From positions 1,336,646 through 1,400,645 of the forward strand of contig CAUJNA010003827.1 in assembly GCA_963377175.1 (NCBI GenBank): DNA of 64,000 bases, read 5' to 3'. A model generated the notes under the pieces. It was not told the origin of the DNA and searched no databases. It was given only the letters and a program-made list of their open reading frames with translations. The position numbers and the translations under genes are program-made. Shown here piece by piece: positions 1 through 12,787 of this stretch. How positions within the stretch are numbered: the first letter of the stretch is position 1; each line of letters opens with the position of its first letter. The DNA is from Effrenium voratum. Lineage: Eukaryota; Sar; Dinophyceae; Suessiales; Symbiodiniaceae.

Positions 1-711
1 CCAACCTGGCCCATGGGAGCATCCATGGCGATTCAGCAATCAATTTTCATCGGCTCCGGGTGGAGGAAATCTTCATCACGAGTTTGTGGTCTCACAAAGC
101 CCGTTTGGTGAGCTCAAAAACCAGATTTGGCAACCTGTCAGATTCATGCCGTGTCTTTCACCCCCCGCACGCCCCAAAACAACAATTCACGAAGCGATCC
201 TGATTCCCTCTACATGGGAGACCGTCGCAATCGTCAGCACCAGGGGCATAAACACTTCCAAACACAAAGCAACCCGCTTGGCAGCGCCAAGCAGACTCGG
301 CGACATCTGCAAACGTCAACGTGTGTCATCACAATTTCGAACGTCACGCCTCTCAGCATGGGTGTGTCCTTTTTTAGGGGACCCTCCGGAATGGTGCTTT
401 TCCCTTGTTGTCCCTTTAAAACCAACCAAAAAGGGTACCCGCAAAAGAGACGCGCCCACATAGCTAAACAGAGATCAGCCTAGCCACATGGATCCCGACC
501 AAAAACCAGAGATCAGACAAAAACAGAAGACCTCGGATCAGGTTAGCTTGCAAGCAAGCTCCTGGCCCAACAAAAAGCCCAACAGGAGGCCGTGCTTGTA
601 TTGCTTCATCTTTGCACACAGTCAAACACGTACTAACACACACACAAGGTATACACGAACAAACAACGAATAAAAAAAACATAATAACACAATTAATGAG
701 TGTATAACAAG

Positions 712-743
712 CAAACAAACAAACAAACAAACAAACAAACCAA
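712..743 (+). repeat. (CAAA)n microsatellite
   Basis: About eight CAAA units. Confidence 0.95.
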
Positions 744-991
744 CAAAGCGAACAGACAGGGCGACTCAAGACACCCCTCGCGCCCCGATTCGCTGGGGGG
801 TGGCTGCCTGCCTGTCGGCCGGAAGTGCTCGGGCGTCCTTCGGCCGGCGCCAGGTGACGAAGTCCAGGCGGAGCGTCTCGTGGTTGGGGAGAAGACTCAG
901 CGTCCGACGGTCCGACGCCACGCGTGGCGCCGCACGTCCAGTCCGTCAGCCCCCGAGAAAGAGATGGAACAGCACAGGGACCTGTATCCCC

Positions 992-1100
992 GGTTGCGTT
1001 TTGCTCCCCTGCTAAAAGTTTAGCTTCTGGTGGTTTAATGGAAAACCCATTGGTTGGCAAAAAGTTCAAGTCCTAACATCCAAGCAAAATGCACCAAAGT
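992..1100 (+). repeat. Palindrome-core repeat (family A), copy 1
   Basis: About 109 bp: GGTTGC, CTCCCCTGC, a diverged AAAAGTTTAGCTT core, GGTTTAATGGAAAACCCATT, GGTTGGCAAAAAGTT, TCCTAACATCC, then CAAAATGCACCAAAG. Belongs to the subfamily ending in ATGCACCAAAG. Confidence 0.8.
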
Positions 1101-1812
1101 ATCAAGGCCTGATCAGTCGGTTCATGCGAAAATAAAAAAAAACGCCACAGCAACATGGCCCGCCACATCAGACCCGATTCGGCGGGCACTAGTCCCTTTA
1201 ACTAGCCCCTCTTCGGACCGGGGTCAAAGCCCTGCTTTGATGCTCCGGGGATCAGTTTCCTGAAAACCTGGGAGCACTGGCAGGCCTCGCGCTTCACATG
1301 AGTTGGGGCAATCCAAAGGTTGCATAAAACATGATGCACATGGACCACAGAGATGGGCTGAAAAAACCGAAAGGTTGCCCTTGCCACTGGGGTTCCCAAC
1401 ACAGCTCCTTTGGACAAGCGAATGAAACGATTTGGCTTGTGGCTGTGTTTTGTCTATTCAACTCACCATCAACTATTGCTTCATCTAGGAAGCTGGCAAG
1501 GCCAAAACATCCGGGGATTCATGGTGCCGAACGTCAGCCTCTGCCCCATCATGATCTCTGCAAAACTAACAACAAGTGCCTTCAAGTTGACCGAAACTTA
1601 TCGCTTCGAGCGCGAAGCGGCCTACCTCTGACTCCCACAAAGTTCGTTCGGAAATCAAAAGCTGGTCTGGCAAGATGGAGCCAGCTCATAAGAGAATCCA
1701 GACAGCAGGCCAAAGCTCGGAAAGCTGGCCAAAAAAAATAAGATCCTCGGTTTCAGGAAGCCCCGAGCATTTTCTGTTTATGCGAACCCGACAATGGTAA
1801 AATGTGCCATCC

Positions 1813-1894
1813 GGGATGCGCCCGAGTCGCACCTTCACAATCTCCACCTATTTTGGAGTTACTTGAATGAATACCAGGAAGACCAATCATAGCT
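1813..1894 (+). repeat. Repeat F, copy 1
   Basis: Contains GCGCCCGAGTCG, CTTCACAAT, CCTATTTTGGAGT, TTGAATG and ACCAATCATAGCT in the same order as 3286-3378. Confidence 0.7.
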
Positions 1895-2955
1895 GGCGAA
1901 GGGCAAAGGTACGAGCTACCACACATTGGCCCTTTAAATTCTGGCTTCCAAGTAGGCGGTCCTGGCAGACACGGACACCCCGCGGCGTGTGGATTCTGTT
2001 TGTTGGGGCCGCCACCAGTCCGTGAGGGACAGGAGGCTCTGGTTCAGGTAGGTGCAGTTGCGCACCTTGGCCACATGAGAGGCCAAAGCTGAAAAGATTT
2101 CATGGCTTGAATTGGTCCCTGGGGGTGCAAAGGATACCTTCCGCATGTGCCTGTGAAGCAATCCATACTCATATAGATTCCTGGCATGGGTAAACTCCAT
2201 GGCTCAAGTTGCAGAAGTTGTTGGTTCGCTTCCCTTCTGTGGAGTAAAGACAAAATCCGTTCGCAGGGCCACACACCTCTCCTCCAATTTCTCCAATCTG
2301 TCTGGCTCCCGGTCCGGCCACTTTTGCTGGGTGTTTGTCCATAGGTATGTTGCGCTTGTGTATTGCGTGGTTGTATGCTCGCGTGAATGCTTCTGCTCGC
2401 GTGGTTGCGAGCAACGTTGACACCAGAGATGTGTCCCTACAAGAAACGGCTCTTCCAGGTCTGCCAGCAAGTAAACCAACAAACCCCAATTGATTGCTTA
2501 GAATTCTAAGGGCAAGCTGTGCTTTGCAAGCGTCGCCCAAGTGGCCAAAACTAAAGCGGAGCATAGAGTCCAAGTCTGGGTTGTCAGTGCCCTATAGACA
2601 TCACCCCGCCAAAGGGGAGCTTATCTTAATATGGCCCATGAGGTGATGTTTAAATCACCCAAACAGGGGAACAATCAAACCTCCTGTAAGTTTTTGGACC
2701 TGGTTTGAGGGCCTTTATGCCCACTAGGACCTAGACAGGTGCTCTGCGCATGGGGCCAAACAACAGTCAATCGATCTCATCTCACCCTCTTTCCCGTAGC
2801 CAACACCTCGAGAAGCCATGACCAAGTATCCGAAGCTGACTCGGCCAAAGTGATATGACTCGGTTGACGTTAAAAGGGGAGCAACAATTGAAAGAAAAAA
2901 AACAGCAGTTGGTTGGATTTCCCACTCAAGCGCAACAAGCAAAGCATGCTTGTCC

Positions 2956-2986
2956 TTTTTTTTTTTTTGGGGGGGGGGGGGGGAAG

Positions 2987-3017
<31 letters not shown>

Positions 3018-3030
3018 GTTGTTGTTGTTG

Positions 3031-3126
<96 letters not shown>
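2956..3126 (+). repeat. T-run, G-run, (GTT)n then (CTG)n compound microsatellite
   Basis: A T run of about 13, a G run of about 15, then (GTT)n to 3038 and about 29 CTG units to 3126. Long ORFs here are only repeat translation (poly-Leu, poly-Cys, poly-Ser and so on). Confidence 0.97.
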
Positions 3127-3285
3127 ATGGAAATAGAAAGTAAAAAAAAAAAAACATGTTTCCCAACAACCATGATGAAGCCGCGTGATGTCCTGAGCCC
3201 GCGGCGCTCGACCAGTTGCCATACCTGGGCGCGGCTTGCGCGCTCGGCGCGTTCGGCGCGCGCCGAGCTGGGCTGGGTTCAGATG

Positions 3286-3378
3286 GCGCCTGAGTCGAGC
3301 CTTCACAATATGGAATCGTGAGGCTACCTATTTTGGAGTGATTTGAATGGATACCACAGGAAAACCAATCATAGCTAG
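3286..3378 (+). repeat. Repeat F, copy 2
   Basis: Same ordered blocks as 1813-1894; ends directly before MITE copy 1. Confidence 0.7.
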
Positions 3379-3383
3379 TAAAA

Positions 3384-3511
3384 CTAGGTCCTCCAGATTT
3401 GAGAGGTTAGAATTAGTTGGTACCCGGTGCTTTTTTCGGTTTTGCCTATTTTAGCAAGGTAACCCTCCCCCAAAAAAGGGGTGAGCAAGGGCACCTAGCT
3501 TGGGGACCTAG
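3384..3511. repeat. CTAGG-TIR MITE, copy 1
   Basis: 128 bp, starting CTAGGTCCTCCAG and ending in the inverted form GGGGACCTAG, with the shared interior GAGAGGTTAGAAT, CTATTTTAG and GGTAACCCTCCCCC. Non-coding. The left flank AAAA is not repeated on the right. Confidence 0.85.
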
Positions 3512-6500
3512 TCTTGTAGTCTTGTGGGGAGCGGATCCCTGTCAGGTGCCATGGGAACTGGGAACAGGGGTGGGTTGAAATCTCACTACACACACCAAGG
3601 CCAAGACTGGAGACAGGTCAGAAATCCGAGCAAGCGCCCTACTGGAGTCCTGTCCAGGTTTCAGATTCCAAGATTTCTGTCAATATCTGACAACTCATGA
3701 GGAATTCCTGTGGTCCCCTCCAATTGTTCTTCACCAAGCAATCTAGGAGGATTCTAATGATTGAATAACTTACCAACGCAAAAATGGAAGGTTGCCTATA
3801 CAAGGATCCTTGATCACTACCAAGATAAGAAACAACTCAAATCGTTCCAAGGTCAGTATCATGTGCCCTGTTCATTTTCCGGTGGCAGGAAGTCAGGTTC
3901 CCTTTCCACGGCCAAGTGTTATTCTGTGCCCTGCCTGGGCTCACTTCAACCAGTAGAGTTCCCCCCATGTCCAAAAACTTTCAAGTTTGGCAATCAAATG
4001 GTGATGTCTGAAATACCACACGGCCCAAACCACCAGTCGACACAGGGAAAAACTACACCCTTTTGTTGGTACTTGCTTTTGAAGGGACTTCCCCAAAAGG
4101 GCGCAGGGAAACCTCGGCGAAAGGGATGCCAAGGGCCCGCAACCGCCCAATCTTGATTCATTGATTCTGGTTCATACTCAGTGAGCCTGAAAATCAAGAA
4201 TCATTTGGCCATGGTTCAAAACCAGTGGTACCATTTTAGGATATGCGCAACATCCATTTTAGTCCATTTTAGTGGGGATTGTGATATTCACTGGGGGTAC
4301 GGGGTTTTGACCCATGGCCATTTCAGAGGTCCTTTCGTCAAGCCGAGCGCCTCTCAGGCGGCTCCAACAAAAACTGACACACCGCTCCGAGGCGCTGGGA
4401 GCGATCCTGCAGACCCGCTTCCTTGGCCATGCTCGCCTCCCACGCGTCCAGCCTCGGATCTGATTGGAGGCAACTCGCGTGCAAAGTGACATGGAGCCCC
4501 CAAGGGCCCCTTCACGGCGTGGCAAGCTTGGCTTTTCTCCCGAGTGCGTGGTTGAAACTTGGCGAGCATATGGACCTTATAGACCACCGAAAGCACTGAC
4601 CAAACCTCTGTTGGGTGCGATTGGGTGGCAATCCGGCCGGTTGGGCGGAAACACGGGGAGAATCTGTAGAAAATGAAACGGGCACCGTGCAACCGAAGCA
4701 AAGCTTGGATCCCGAAATGACACCTGGGCGTTCAATTGATATGAACACTGCCTTGGAGGTTCGGGCTGTAGCGTAGGCAATCCTGCATGTCTAAGTTTCA
4801 AAACCACTCTGGCTGAAGACTGAGCACTTCTGGAGCCTTGCTAGACCCCTAATTGAAGCCTGCTCCTTGGCTCAACACCAGCCACTCAACTGATACGCAG
4901 CAACCCTCACCGTTGCATTGCCAAGTCACATGGAGCCAGGGTCAAAACACGCACTCCTGAGAAAACAAGCTTTTGTGCCCCTGCTTTTTGAAGAATCGAC
5001 GAAACGGTATACCGCTCCAGCGGAACTCAGAGCAAAACGAACTCGGCAAGCTCCCTCGATGGAAGAAGCATTGAAGGGTGCAAAACAAGTGCACAATCAC
5101 TAGTTTGGGTGAGAAGAAAACTTGGACTCCTCACCCACAGGGTGTCCTTTTGGGGCATATAGATGGCCCTGGCAGATGACTAAACCACCAGGTGAACCCG
5201 AGCCATCTATTTTTCCACCAAAACAAGCAAAACGGACACCTCTGCTCTCACCCATAGGTACCCTTGAATGCGTTATGCCCGCCCCGCCACTTGTCTCCCC
5301 TGACTTGGATCGCGCGGCATCTTCAGCATCTCCGCCACCGCGTAGTCGGAAGGCACCGACATGTTCAAGGCGTAGCGCCTGGCCGGGAGAGCGGGCCCTC
5401 TTCGGCAGTCAAAGCGAGGGAGGTTTCACCAATGGACCGTGGATTCCTGGAAAGCAAAAGGAAAAACCGGGGGAAGAGGGTCAGGTGGATGCTCCAAGTT
5501 GAAAGCTAGAAGGGAGCTCGCTGTGGTTTTGAGGAGCCAAGTCCCATTTTCGGCGAGGGGCGGGGGGAACAAGCAGTGCCTTGAAAAGTCGCACCTGAAT
5601 TCTGGCCCGGTCAGGCAGCACATGACACCCAAATCGCAAAAAACAGGAGCCAAGACTCAGCCTGAGCTCGCTATTTTCAAGCGGCGCTGGAAACTTCTGC
5701 GCTGCAGCCTTCAACTCGCTCAGGGGCGTCTCACGCAATGAAGCAACCCTTTCGGCTGGGCAACTGAGGGAATGGCACTCCGAATGGCACTCCGACCTGA
5801 GGGAATGGGATGCCAAGACCCGCGGGGATCGCGGATTTGTTCCGTGAGCTTGACGCAAACTTCAACGGACGGCCCCACGAGATCACACTCAAACACGACA
5901 CCGTCCTCTTCAAGACGCTCACGGCACCATTCAAGTCGAGTCGAACCCGTTTCCGCCCAACCCGCGAAGCCCTCTGCGCGCCCAGTGGGGCAGTCCGCGT
6001 TGAAGAGCAACAGCCTGGCGAGAGATTCGGGAAGAGGAAGGATCTGAGGGAAGGACTCGAGCAACCCTACAGCCCCAACGCTTCAAGTGGGGGTTGAAGG
6101 AGATGCTGAGTGAAGGTGCCATACTTGGGGTTTCCTTAAGTCAGGTTGGTGAATTATAGTGATCATTGCATATTTACCTGGGGGTTGATACAATTTTCCT
6201 GCCAAAATGACCATGGCTAACTTTTCCCATTTAGTGGTAAAAGTCATCGTCATCCCATGTAAAGGACCTTTTGATCAACCCAACATTGTAGCTTCCTGGA
6301 TGTCATGTTAATCTGCACTCCCTTGGGAAAATACCAAGAACAACTTGAGCACCCAACCGTTCAGGCCTTGAAAGTGCCGCAAAAACGAGGCTTAGACACC
6401 CCAGCAGCCCTTGATTCAACCGGGGGATCCGATGCGCGTTTGGCAGACGATCAGCCTCCTCAGAGCTCCACAAAAAAGAATCCCACCAGTGGGTTGTCCA

Positions 6501-7132
6501 AGCCACGGGGTGGGTCCTATGTTCAAACGAAACCACCATGAAAGCCAACACTTGACGCCAAATTGGCGCCCTGACTCAAGTGGCGACCATCTTTGGATGA
6601 CGTTTTGAAGAACCATTTCATGCCCCCACTGATTCTTCACGCATAAGGTCAATTCAATACCCCATTTGTTTGGTCCCCAGTCCAAACAGAAATCTGTGGA
6701 GTGCCCTTTACCATGCCTTGTGTTTTGGGTTTCTTCCCAGTTGAAGGGATCTCACTTACCCATGAGCCTCACATCCACAAAGAAGCGCCGAGTTCACCAA
6801 GCTCACCGAGCCCTTTTGCGGATGCTCGGTTTCTCCCGGCTAAGGGTCAAGCTTTGCCACCTCAAGAATCTGCCTCGGACCAGTGCCAGGTTCAGCTCCG
6901 GGAACGAGAGGGAAAACAGGCACATGGCCTCTGGGCTTTTCAAAACCCAAATCGGTTCGCCCCCAGTGAACATCCCATGCAAGATCCAAAACGGTTTTGA
7001 CCACCACAGAACCACATCTTTCCAGAACCACCGACTGCCGCGCTTCGTTGCCCTTCGCAGAGATTCGGGGTGGATTCCTTTGCGACTGCGTGCGATTGTC
7101 GACTCTCTGGCAGAGTAGTGGCCACTAGACTA
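3512..7132. other. Gene-free stretch
   Basis: No dispersed family recognised. Around 5810-5960 a plus-strand frame (PRPAGIADLFRELDANF and on) reads like protein for about 40 residues, but has no support on either side. Nothing else seen. Confidence 0.5.
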
Positions 7133-7239
7133 GGTTGCTTTCCGCTCCCCTGTAACTTTTAGTGGTTTAATACGGAAAATTCATTAGTTGGCAAAAAGTG
7201 TTTCAGTCCTAACATCCCTTGGCAAAATGCACCAAAGTA
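7133..7239 (+). repeat. Palindrome-core repeat (family A), copy 2
   Basis: Same order of blocks as the 1-kb copy (GGTTTAATACGGAAAA, GTTGGCAAAAAGTG, TCCTAACATCCC, AAAATGCACCAAAG), with part of the central palindrome missing. Confidence 0.8.
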
Positions 7240-7650
7240 GAGTGATGCAACAAAGAGCAGACTTTCTCACAGAGAGGATGCAACCATTTGGTGAACCCGC
7301 CACCTGGAAACACCCGGCCCCTCGTTTCCACTACCCCCAACACATTACCCACGGCAAAAGGGCTGGATGTGATATCACCCAATGCGTACATGGCCACCGA
7401 AAGTAGCGGTTTGGAAGCTAGTGGAAACCATCATATGTTGGATCCTCGCCTCTCGCAGCGCTTGTACACCTGGCCGGCACACACTCCATTTATTCTGCAT
7501 CCCCAGCCGAATTCGCAGCCATTTGGCTGGTTTCGACTCCGCCAAGCGATTATCCTCCCTCGACAAAATGCTGTATAAGCGGATTGTTGCCGAGCACAAA
7601 GACTGTGTTCCCTGTCAAAGGGGGCTTAGACATAAAGGCGTACTGATGTG

Positions 7651-7667
7651 TATATATATATATATAT
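7651..7667 (+). repeat. (TA)n short tract
   Basis: Short TA dinucleotide run. Confidence 0.9.
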
Positions 7668-7851
7668 GTTCATGGCTGCTTTTCATAACTCTAATTTAAC
7701 GCATTAGCTGGAATAGGCCGAGCTGCCCTACCCCGAGCTGATCGACTAACAACTGGTAGGATGCAGGCAGACAGGAGCTTCTGATGCACAAATCAAAGCG
7801 TTGGTTTCCCACTCTGTTCATTTGTTGCTTTCGTCAGAACCCATCACTCCT

Positions 7852-7951
7852 CGGTTGCTTTCTGCTCCCCGGCAAAAAGTTTAACTTTTAGTGTTTAATG
7901 GAAACCCATTGGTTGGCAAAACGTTAGTCCTAACATCCAAGCAAAATGCAC
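7852..7951 (+). repeat. Palindrome-core repeat (family A), copy 3
   Basis: About 100 bp with an intact core AAAAAGTTTAACTTTTAG, a palindrome that could form a hairpin, followed by the GGAAACCCATTGG and CCTAACATCC blocks. Confidence 0.8.
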
Positions 7952-8541
7952 TGTGCAAATGTCTTTTTGGTACAGTATTGCTTCATTACATACACATTTA
8001 CATAAGGAGTCGTGACATTGAACAATCATCCATATTGCTGGGATCTTGGCTGCTGTGTACTACTCGTAGCAAAGGGTAGTGTACCGCTAGAATGATATTG
8101 ACATGCCTTAAATTGAATTAGAGACCAAACGGGTTACCATGGCTCAAACAAGATCCCAATGCCACCCGTCAACATCACGGTATGAGAACAGCCCCAAAAT
8201 CCAGCGGCTCTGGCCAGGGCAACACTGGGTGTGAATTTGAAGTGGAGCAAACTCCCGTCAGCTTCCCAGAGTGAGCAACACATGGACACCATCTATTACA
8301 TGGATGGCATGTGTGAGAGTGTGGGCATCATCATCGTCGCTCTGTTTGAACTCGCCCAACGTCGTAAACCCAGCTTTAGACGAATGTTGACTCCGTACTA
8401 GTACTCCCCCCCTATTAGACCGGTCCAGGTGCCTTCAAGGGGGTGGAGGTTTAGTCATACAGGGCCAACCTTACCAGAACAATTGAGTTCCATTTGCCAA
8501 GGTGCCATTTTGGTACATAAAAAATAGGTATACCCCAAACG

Positions 8542-8617
8542 GCTTGCCCTGCTAAATGGAAAGAAGGACTAACCTGCGGTCCAATTCCTGGTGGTGTTAT
8601 TTTACCCCATACCCAAA
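8542..8617 (+). repeat. Dispersed repeat C, copy 1
   Basis: Shares the ordered blocks TTGCCCTG-x-TAAATGGAAA, CCTGCGGT and TTTTACCCCATACCCA with five other places in the window. Non-coding. Confidence 0.6.
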
Positions 8618-9334
8618 TGAATGACTAGTATGGTCCAAAGAACATGATAGGGGACTTCGACGGTCACGGTCTGGATGAATCCGCCTGACAAACCCATCTC
8701 GAATTAAAAAACCGGAGCCCAAGAGGTCCAAATCCAAAGCCACCCACGTCCATCTGATCCCTTTCAGGGCCGCGAGCGGCCGCCCGCGCGCCGCTGGGAG
8801 CTGCGCCTCCGCGCCCCGAATCGAAGTCCCCGCCTTCAGGTACTCCCGCAACCGTGGCAGGTGCGTCAGGGCCTCGAGGCGAGGTGTTCGGACTTGAGGT
8901 TCCCATTCCGACTGGGGTGTGACCTGAGGTTTTCTGGTTTGACCTAACATGGGGTCCCAAGGTCACACCATGGAGGTTTTCTGGTAACCATTCCAACATG
9001 GAGGTTTTCTGGTTTGACACCTTGGGGACTTAGTCGACGTTGGAAGGGGAGCCAAAATTGAGAAACTTTAGCAGGTAAGTGCTTGGATTTCAACCACTAA
9101 ACCACAAAAAACACAAATGTAAAATGTTTCCCAACGACAAACCTGCATGAAGGTTTCTTGTGGACATGACCTTGGGGACATGAAGGATTTTGTTGGTTCG
9201 GACCAGGCAGCTGCGTGTGCCATGCACTGAGGCCAAAGCCAAGAAGAGGCGCATCTGAGACCTTGCGGGCAAGGCGACAAGGGCCGACAGGTTGGCGACC
9301 CCAAGCAACTCGGCCGGTGGACCAAACATGAGTG

Positions 9335-9448
9335 ACAATCAAAACCTGGTAATAAAATGGTCCACCCAGAACTTTTAAGAAGGCGGCCGCAACTATTTGT
9401 GGCTGGGACTGTTCCTTACTAACCTTCATCTACCCAGGTTTTGATTGT
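9335..9448. repeat. Second TIR element (CAATCAAAACCTGG), copy 1
   Basis: 114 bp, bounded by ACAATCAAAACCTGG and the inverse CCAGGTTTTGATTGT. The interior contains AAGGCGGCCGCAACTATTT and CCTTACTAACCTTCATCTAC, shared with the copy at 31.3 kb. Non-coding and MITE-like. Confidence 0.78.
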
Positions 9449-11511
9449 AACTCACATGTACTCTTGCAGAAGGGGGGGGGGTGGGGTCAGCCCTTATTCG
9501 CTTTTTCACGCAACGAAGGCTGAACTAAACAAGGCTTTTCTCAGTCATCTCTAAAATCCTGGAAACACTGGAGCCGCGTCATCCTGGTGGAATTGGTTGG
9601 TTGTCTTCCTATCGGTGAGCTCGATCTGTATCGCTTGTGCAAAGCAGTCGTAGGGGTTGGGGTTTCACGTTGCACCTGAAGCCTGCGGAAATGCCCGCTG
9701 ACCGCCCTATTATGTTCATTTGGCATAAACCGAGGCAGCCTGCAAAAACAACTCTCCTGTGACTCCGATCAAAACAATCCAGTTCAAGTAAGGGGCATGC
9801 GGCTTGGTGCCCTCCCTGGGCAAATGTTGGGGTAACAGCTTGAATGCAACTACCCCCAAGCTCACACACACACATTGTACTCCATGTCTCTCAACCTACT
9901 GTTTGCAGCGGCGAAGCGTCTGACAGTATCCCGCCTGCAAACCCCTGGCATCAGGTGGCACAGCGCGTCGATGCTATTGAACGATTCCTCACGCCGGCGT
10001 TCACGAAAGGCTCTACGCTTGGCGGCTCCAGATTTACCGGGACAAGCACATGTACCCGTCTTTCAACAACCGCGACACCTGGCATATTAATGGATCTGTT
10101 GATCAATGAGGGCTCAGCTGCCTGTGCGCCCGTCCACTCAGAGCCCCAGCCGATTCTCTTCGTGCATTTGACTGACTCAACAGGTCCATGAACTTAAACC
10201 CATGTGGAGACTCCCCTGCTATGGGCACTGGTCAATGCAAGAAGGAAGATGTGGCTTGTCAAGCAGTCTGGCACACGCGATGCTTGCGAAACCAAAGCTC
10301 CTGTGCCCTTACAGCGCCTATGCGGCAAGTGAAGCACAATCGAACCCCCTAACCAGAGTCTACAGTCTAACCCAAAGAATTCAACAGGCTGTTCCCATTG
10401 ATTGGGACTGAGCCAAACTAAATTGCTTTTGCCCAGGTTTTTGTTTTTGGCTCTAAAGCAAACCCTGCCACGGGCAAGGAGTCCGGTCCTGGCAGAGCAT
10501 TGCGAGGCACTCGTAGTCTAAGGCAAAGTCCGCAGACAGGGCGTCCTGAAAGCCGCCGAGCCAAGCCGAGCCAGCGGTCCGAATCTGGGTGAACGAGGGG
10601 CCCCTGGTCTTGGCGGGAAAAGGATGGAAGACGGGTCAACTCTTTTTTTTATTTGCCTCGGCCCTCAGGGCCGGGACCAGAGAAGCAGTCAGATACGAAC
10701 CTCTTTGGGATCCCCAATCCAACTGAGGCCAAATCCGGTCAAACAAATTCCCCTCTGAAGCCAGCCAAATTGCCTCTAAATCCCCAAATCCCCCCAAAAA
10801 ACCACCTCTACCAACCCGTCCAACTCCTTTAAAAAGAAACCGGGCAAGCCCCGGGCAAACCCGCGGCCCTCGAAACGGGATATGTACTGCTCAGGCTCCG
10901 CTTGGCCCCAGTCCACTGCCCTTCTGTGGCTCTCTGACTGCGGCTCTCGTTCTATCTTGCCCTCGGGCAGAATGGTTTTGCCTGGCTTTGAGGTACTGCT
11001 CGTTGGCTTGCCTTGAAGTGTTGTGTTTGCTTGAATGAGTGAGTCGGCCGCGCAGGGTGCATGTTGTGGCCTCGAGGCGGGCAACGCGAAGCGCTCACAA
11101 TAATGGCTCTCGCAGTGAGGCTCATCTGAGTTTGGTGATAACTTAAGGTTGCACTTGGCGAATGCCCAGCAATTGTGGCTGATGCTTTCTGGTTCCTCAC
11201 GAGATCCGACTTGTGTCGCATGACAATTCCGATAGGATGTTGGCCTCGCCTGTTAGCTGGAATCAACAAGTGGAGATGGACTCTTGAAACAAAGCGGAGA
11301 CAGTCGTCGCAACGATTTTTTTCTTTTGGGACAAGGGTGAATTCAGGTCAGGTTTCGAGTGGATTCTGGGTGAGTTCGGGCTTAGGTGCATCCCCGCCAA
11401 GTGAATCCGAAATCCGTAAGGGACCTCGCTTGCATTCTATTCACTCCAGGGTTCCAACAAGACTTCCTGTAGCCCAGTTTATGCGGATATTTTCCAAAAG
11501 GGCCATCAGCA

Positions 11512-11585
11512 CCCTCATCCCCAGCATCGGCATCCCCAGCATCGGCATCCCCAGCAGCGGCATCCCCAGCAGCCCCAGCTTTGGC
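11512..11585 (+). repeat. Imperfect 15-bp tandem repeat CATCCCCAGCATCGG
   Basis: Four to five units of CATCCCCAGCATCGG/CATCCCCAGCAGCGG. One plus frame reads IPSIGIPSIGIPSSGIPSS, but no longer conserved frame surrounds it, so I do not call a gene. Confidence 0.8.
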
Positions 11586-12329
11586 ACCCTGAGCAGCCCA
11601 AAGCGAACCTTCATAGACCCGCTCTGGAGCACCACCCCTCTTCACCAGCTTTCCTTAAGCCGAGCCTGAACCATTAAGAAAAAACAAAAAAAAAAAACAA
11701 CTAATACGAAGTCCAAACCCTGAGAATAACATAACTCCACGCTAAACTCACCTCAAACCAGCCCGCAACGCCTCTGAAACAACTCACCAAGTCTAAACCC
11801 TTGATTAACACGACAGCCAACCGCAACCTCCTGAACCAGCACTGAACAAACCCTAAACACACGCCAAGTCACCCACCCTGAACCCAATCCTATATCTAAC
11901 CAAAAAGCCAGCCCAGACCCGCTAAACTAAACCAACCTTTGACCAGCCTTTTCCAACCCCCCCACCCCCAACCACTCCCCGAAAACCAATCCTCAACCAC
12001 AGGGAAGGGGGAGTTTGGGGGGAACGATGGGGCTGGGGGGGGGCAAGCCGCAAGCCCGCCCCGGATTGTACAGGGCAAACCTGGCCAGTGAAGGGACATG
12101 TCGTACATCTGGCAGGGTCTCTTGTGTTTGGAACATACCCATACGTGGCACGGATATGTTCTTCGGCTCTGAGATAAATAGCAAGTCTCTGCCCCCCATG
12201 TCTTGACAAAACCAATGGCTCGCCATGGTCAAAGCTCCTTCCCTTGGAACCTTTCCAGTGTTCGAAACCGGCCTAAGAGACCCACGAACATCCGCACTTC
12301 GGTCTTCTGCCAAGTTAAGAAGTTGTTGG

Positions 12330-12484
12330 TATAGGTTGCAACCCACTCATAAGTCTCTTCAGTGGAATTCACCCTGTTGCTGGGTTGACTAGCCACTTAC
12401 TAACTTGGACCTACACTTGGTAGTAGGTTACAACTCACTCAGACGTGGAATTCGCCCTGTCACTGGCTTGACTAGCCACTTGCT
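12330..12484 (+). repeat. Imperfect tandem duplication
   Basis: Two units of about 60-70 bp (12330-12399 and 12427-12484) share CAACCCACTCA/CAACTCACTCA, GTGGAATTC-x-CCCTGT and TTGACTAGCCACTT. Confidence 0.75.
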
Positions 12485-12721
12485 TCCCTCCGACGTACAC
12501 AGTACCGACCCCGAGTGCTTTGACCAAACCTCAGCCATGCCCCCCCCTCCCGCCCGGCTCCAGGATGAGCTTCTGCTCATCCGGGCGGCCTTTCAAACCT
12601 GAGCCCACACAAGATGCATTGGAAGGCCAAGCGATGCACAGGGATGACATGAAGGATGAAATGATGAAGACCTCTTAAGAAAAAGACATGGCCGTGGGTC
12701 AAAATAGGCACCAACATGGAA

Positions 12722-12787
12722 CCCTGGTAAATGGAAACATGGACCAACACCTGCACTCCTCTTGTTGTTTTATATTGACCCATACGC
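12722..12787 (+). repeat. Dispersed repeat C, copy 2
   Basis: CCCTGGTAAATGGAAACATG, GGACCAACACCTGC and TATTGACCCATACG blocks. Confidence 0.6.

Larger units (their letters stand above)
1..2955. other. Gene-free stretch
   Basis: Holds a CAAA microsatellite, one family A repeat (992-1100) and repeat F copy 1. No convincing coding sequence; the ORFs present are short and low-complexity. Confidence 0.6.
7240..9334. other. Gene-free stretch
   Basis: Holds a TA tract, family A copy 3 and repeat C copy 1. A GGTTTTCTGGT motif recurs at about 8930-9015 (three times), suggesting a small local duplication. No gene seen. Confidence 0.55.

Noticed and set aside
1060..1080. GTTCAAGTCC inside family A copy 1, resembling a tRNA B box
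   Set aside because: Other copies do not keep it, and no A box or cloverleaf fits around it.
2724..3321. ORFs encoding poly-Ser, poly-Ala, poly-Gln, poly-Leu and poly-Cys
   Set aside because: All are translations of the (GTT)n/(CTG)n microsatellite in different frames.
5810..6097. Plus-strand 95-codon ORF beginning MPRPAGIADLF
   Set aside because: About 40 residues look protein-like, but the rest does not, the opposite strand is also open, and no neighbouring exons were found.
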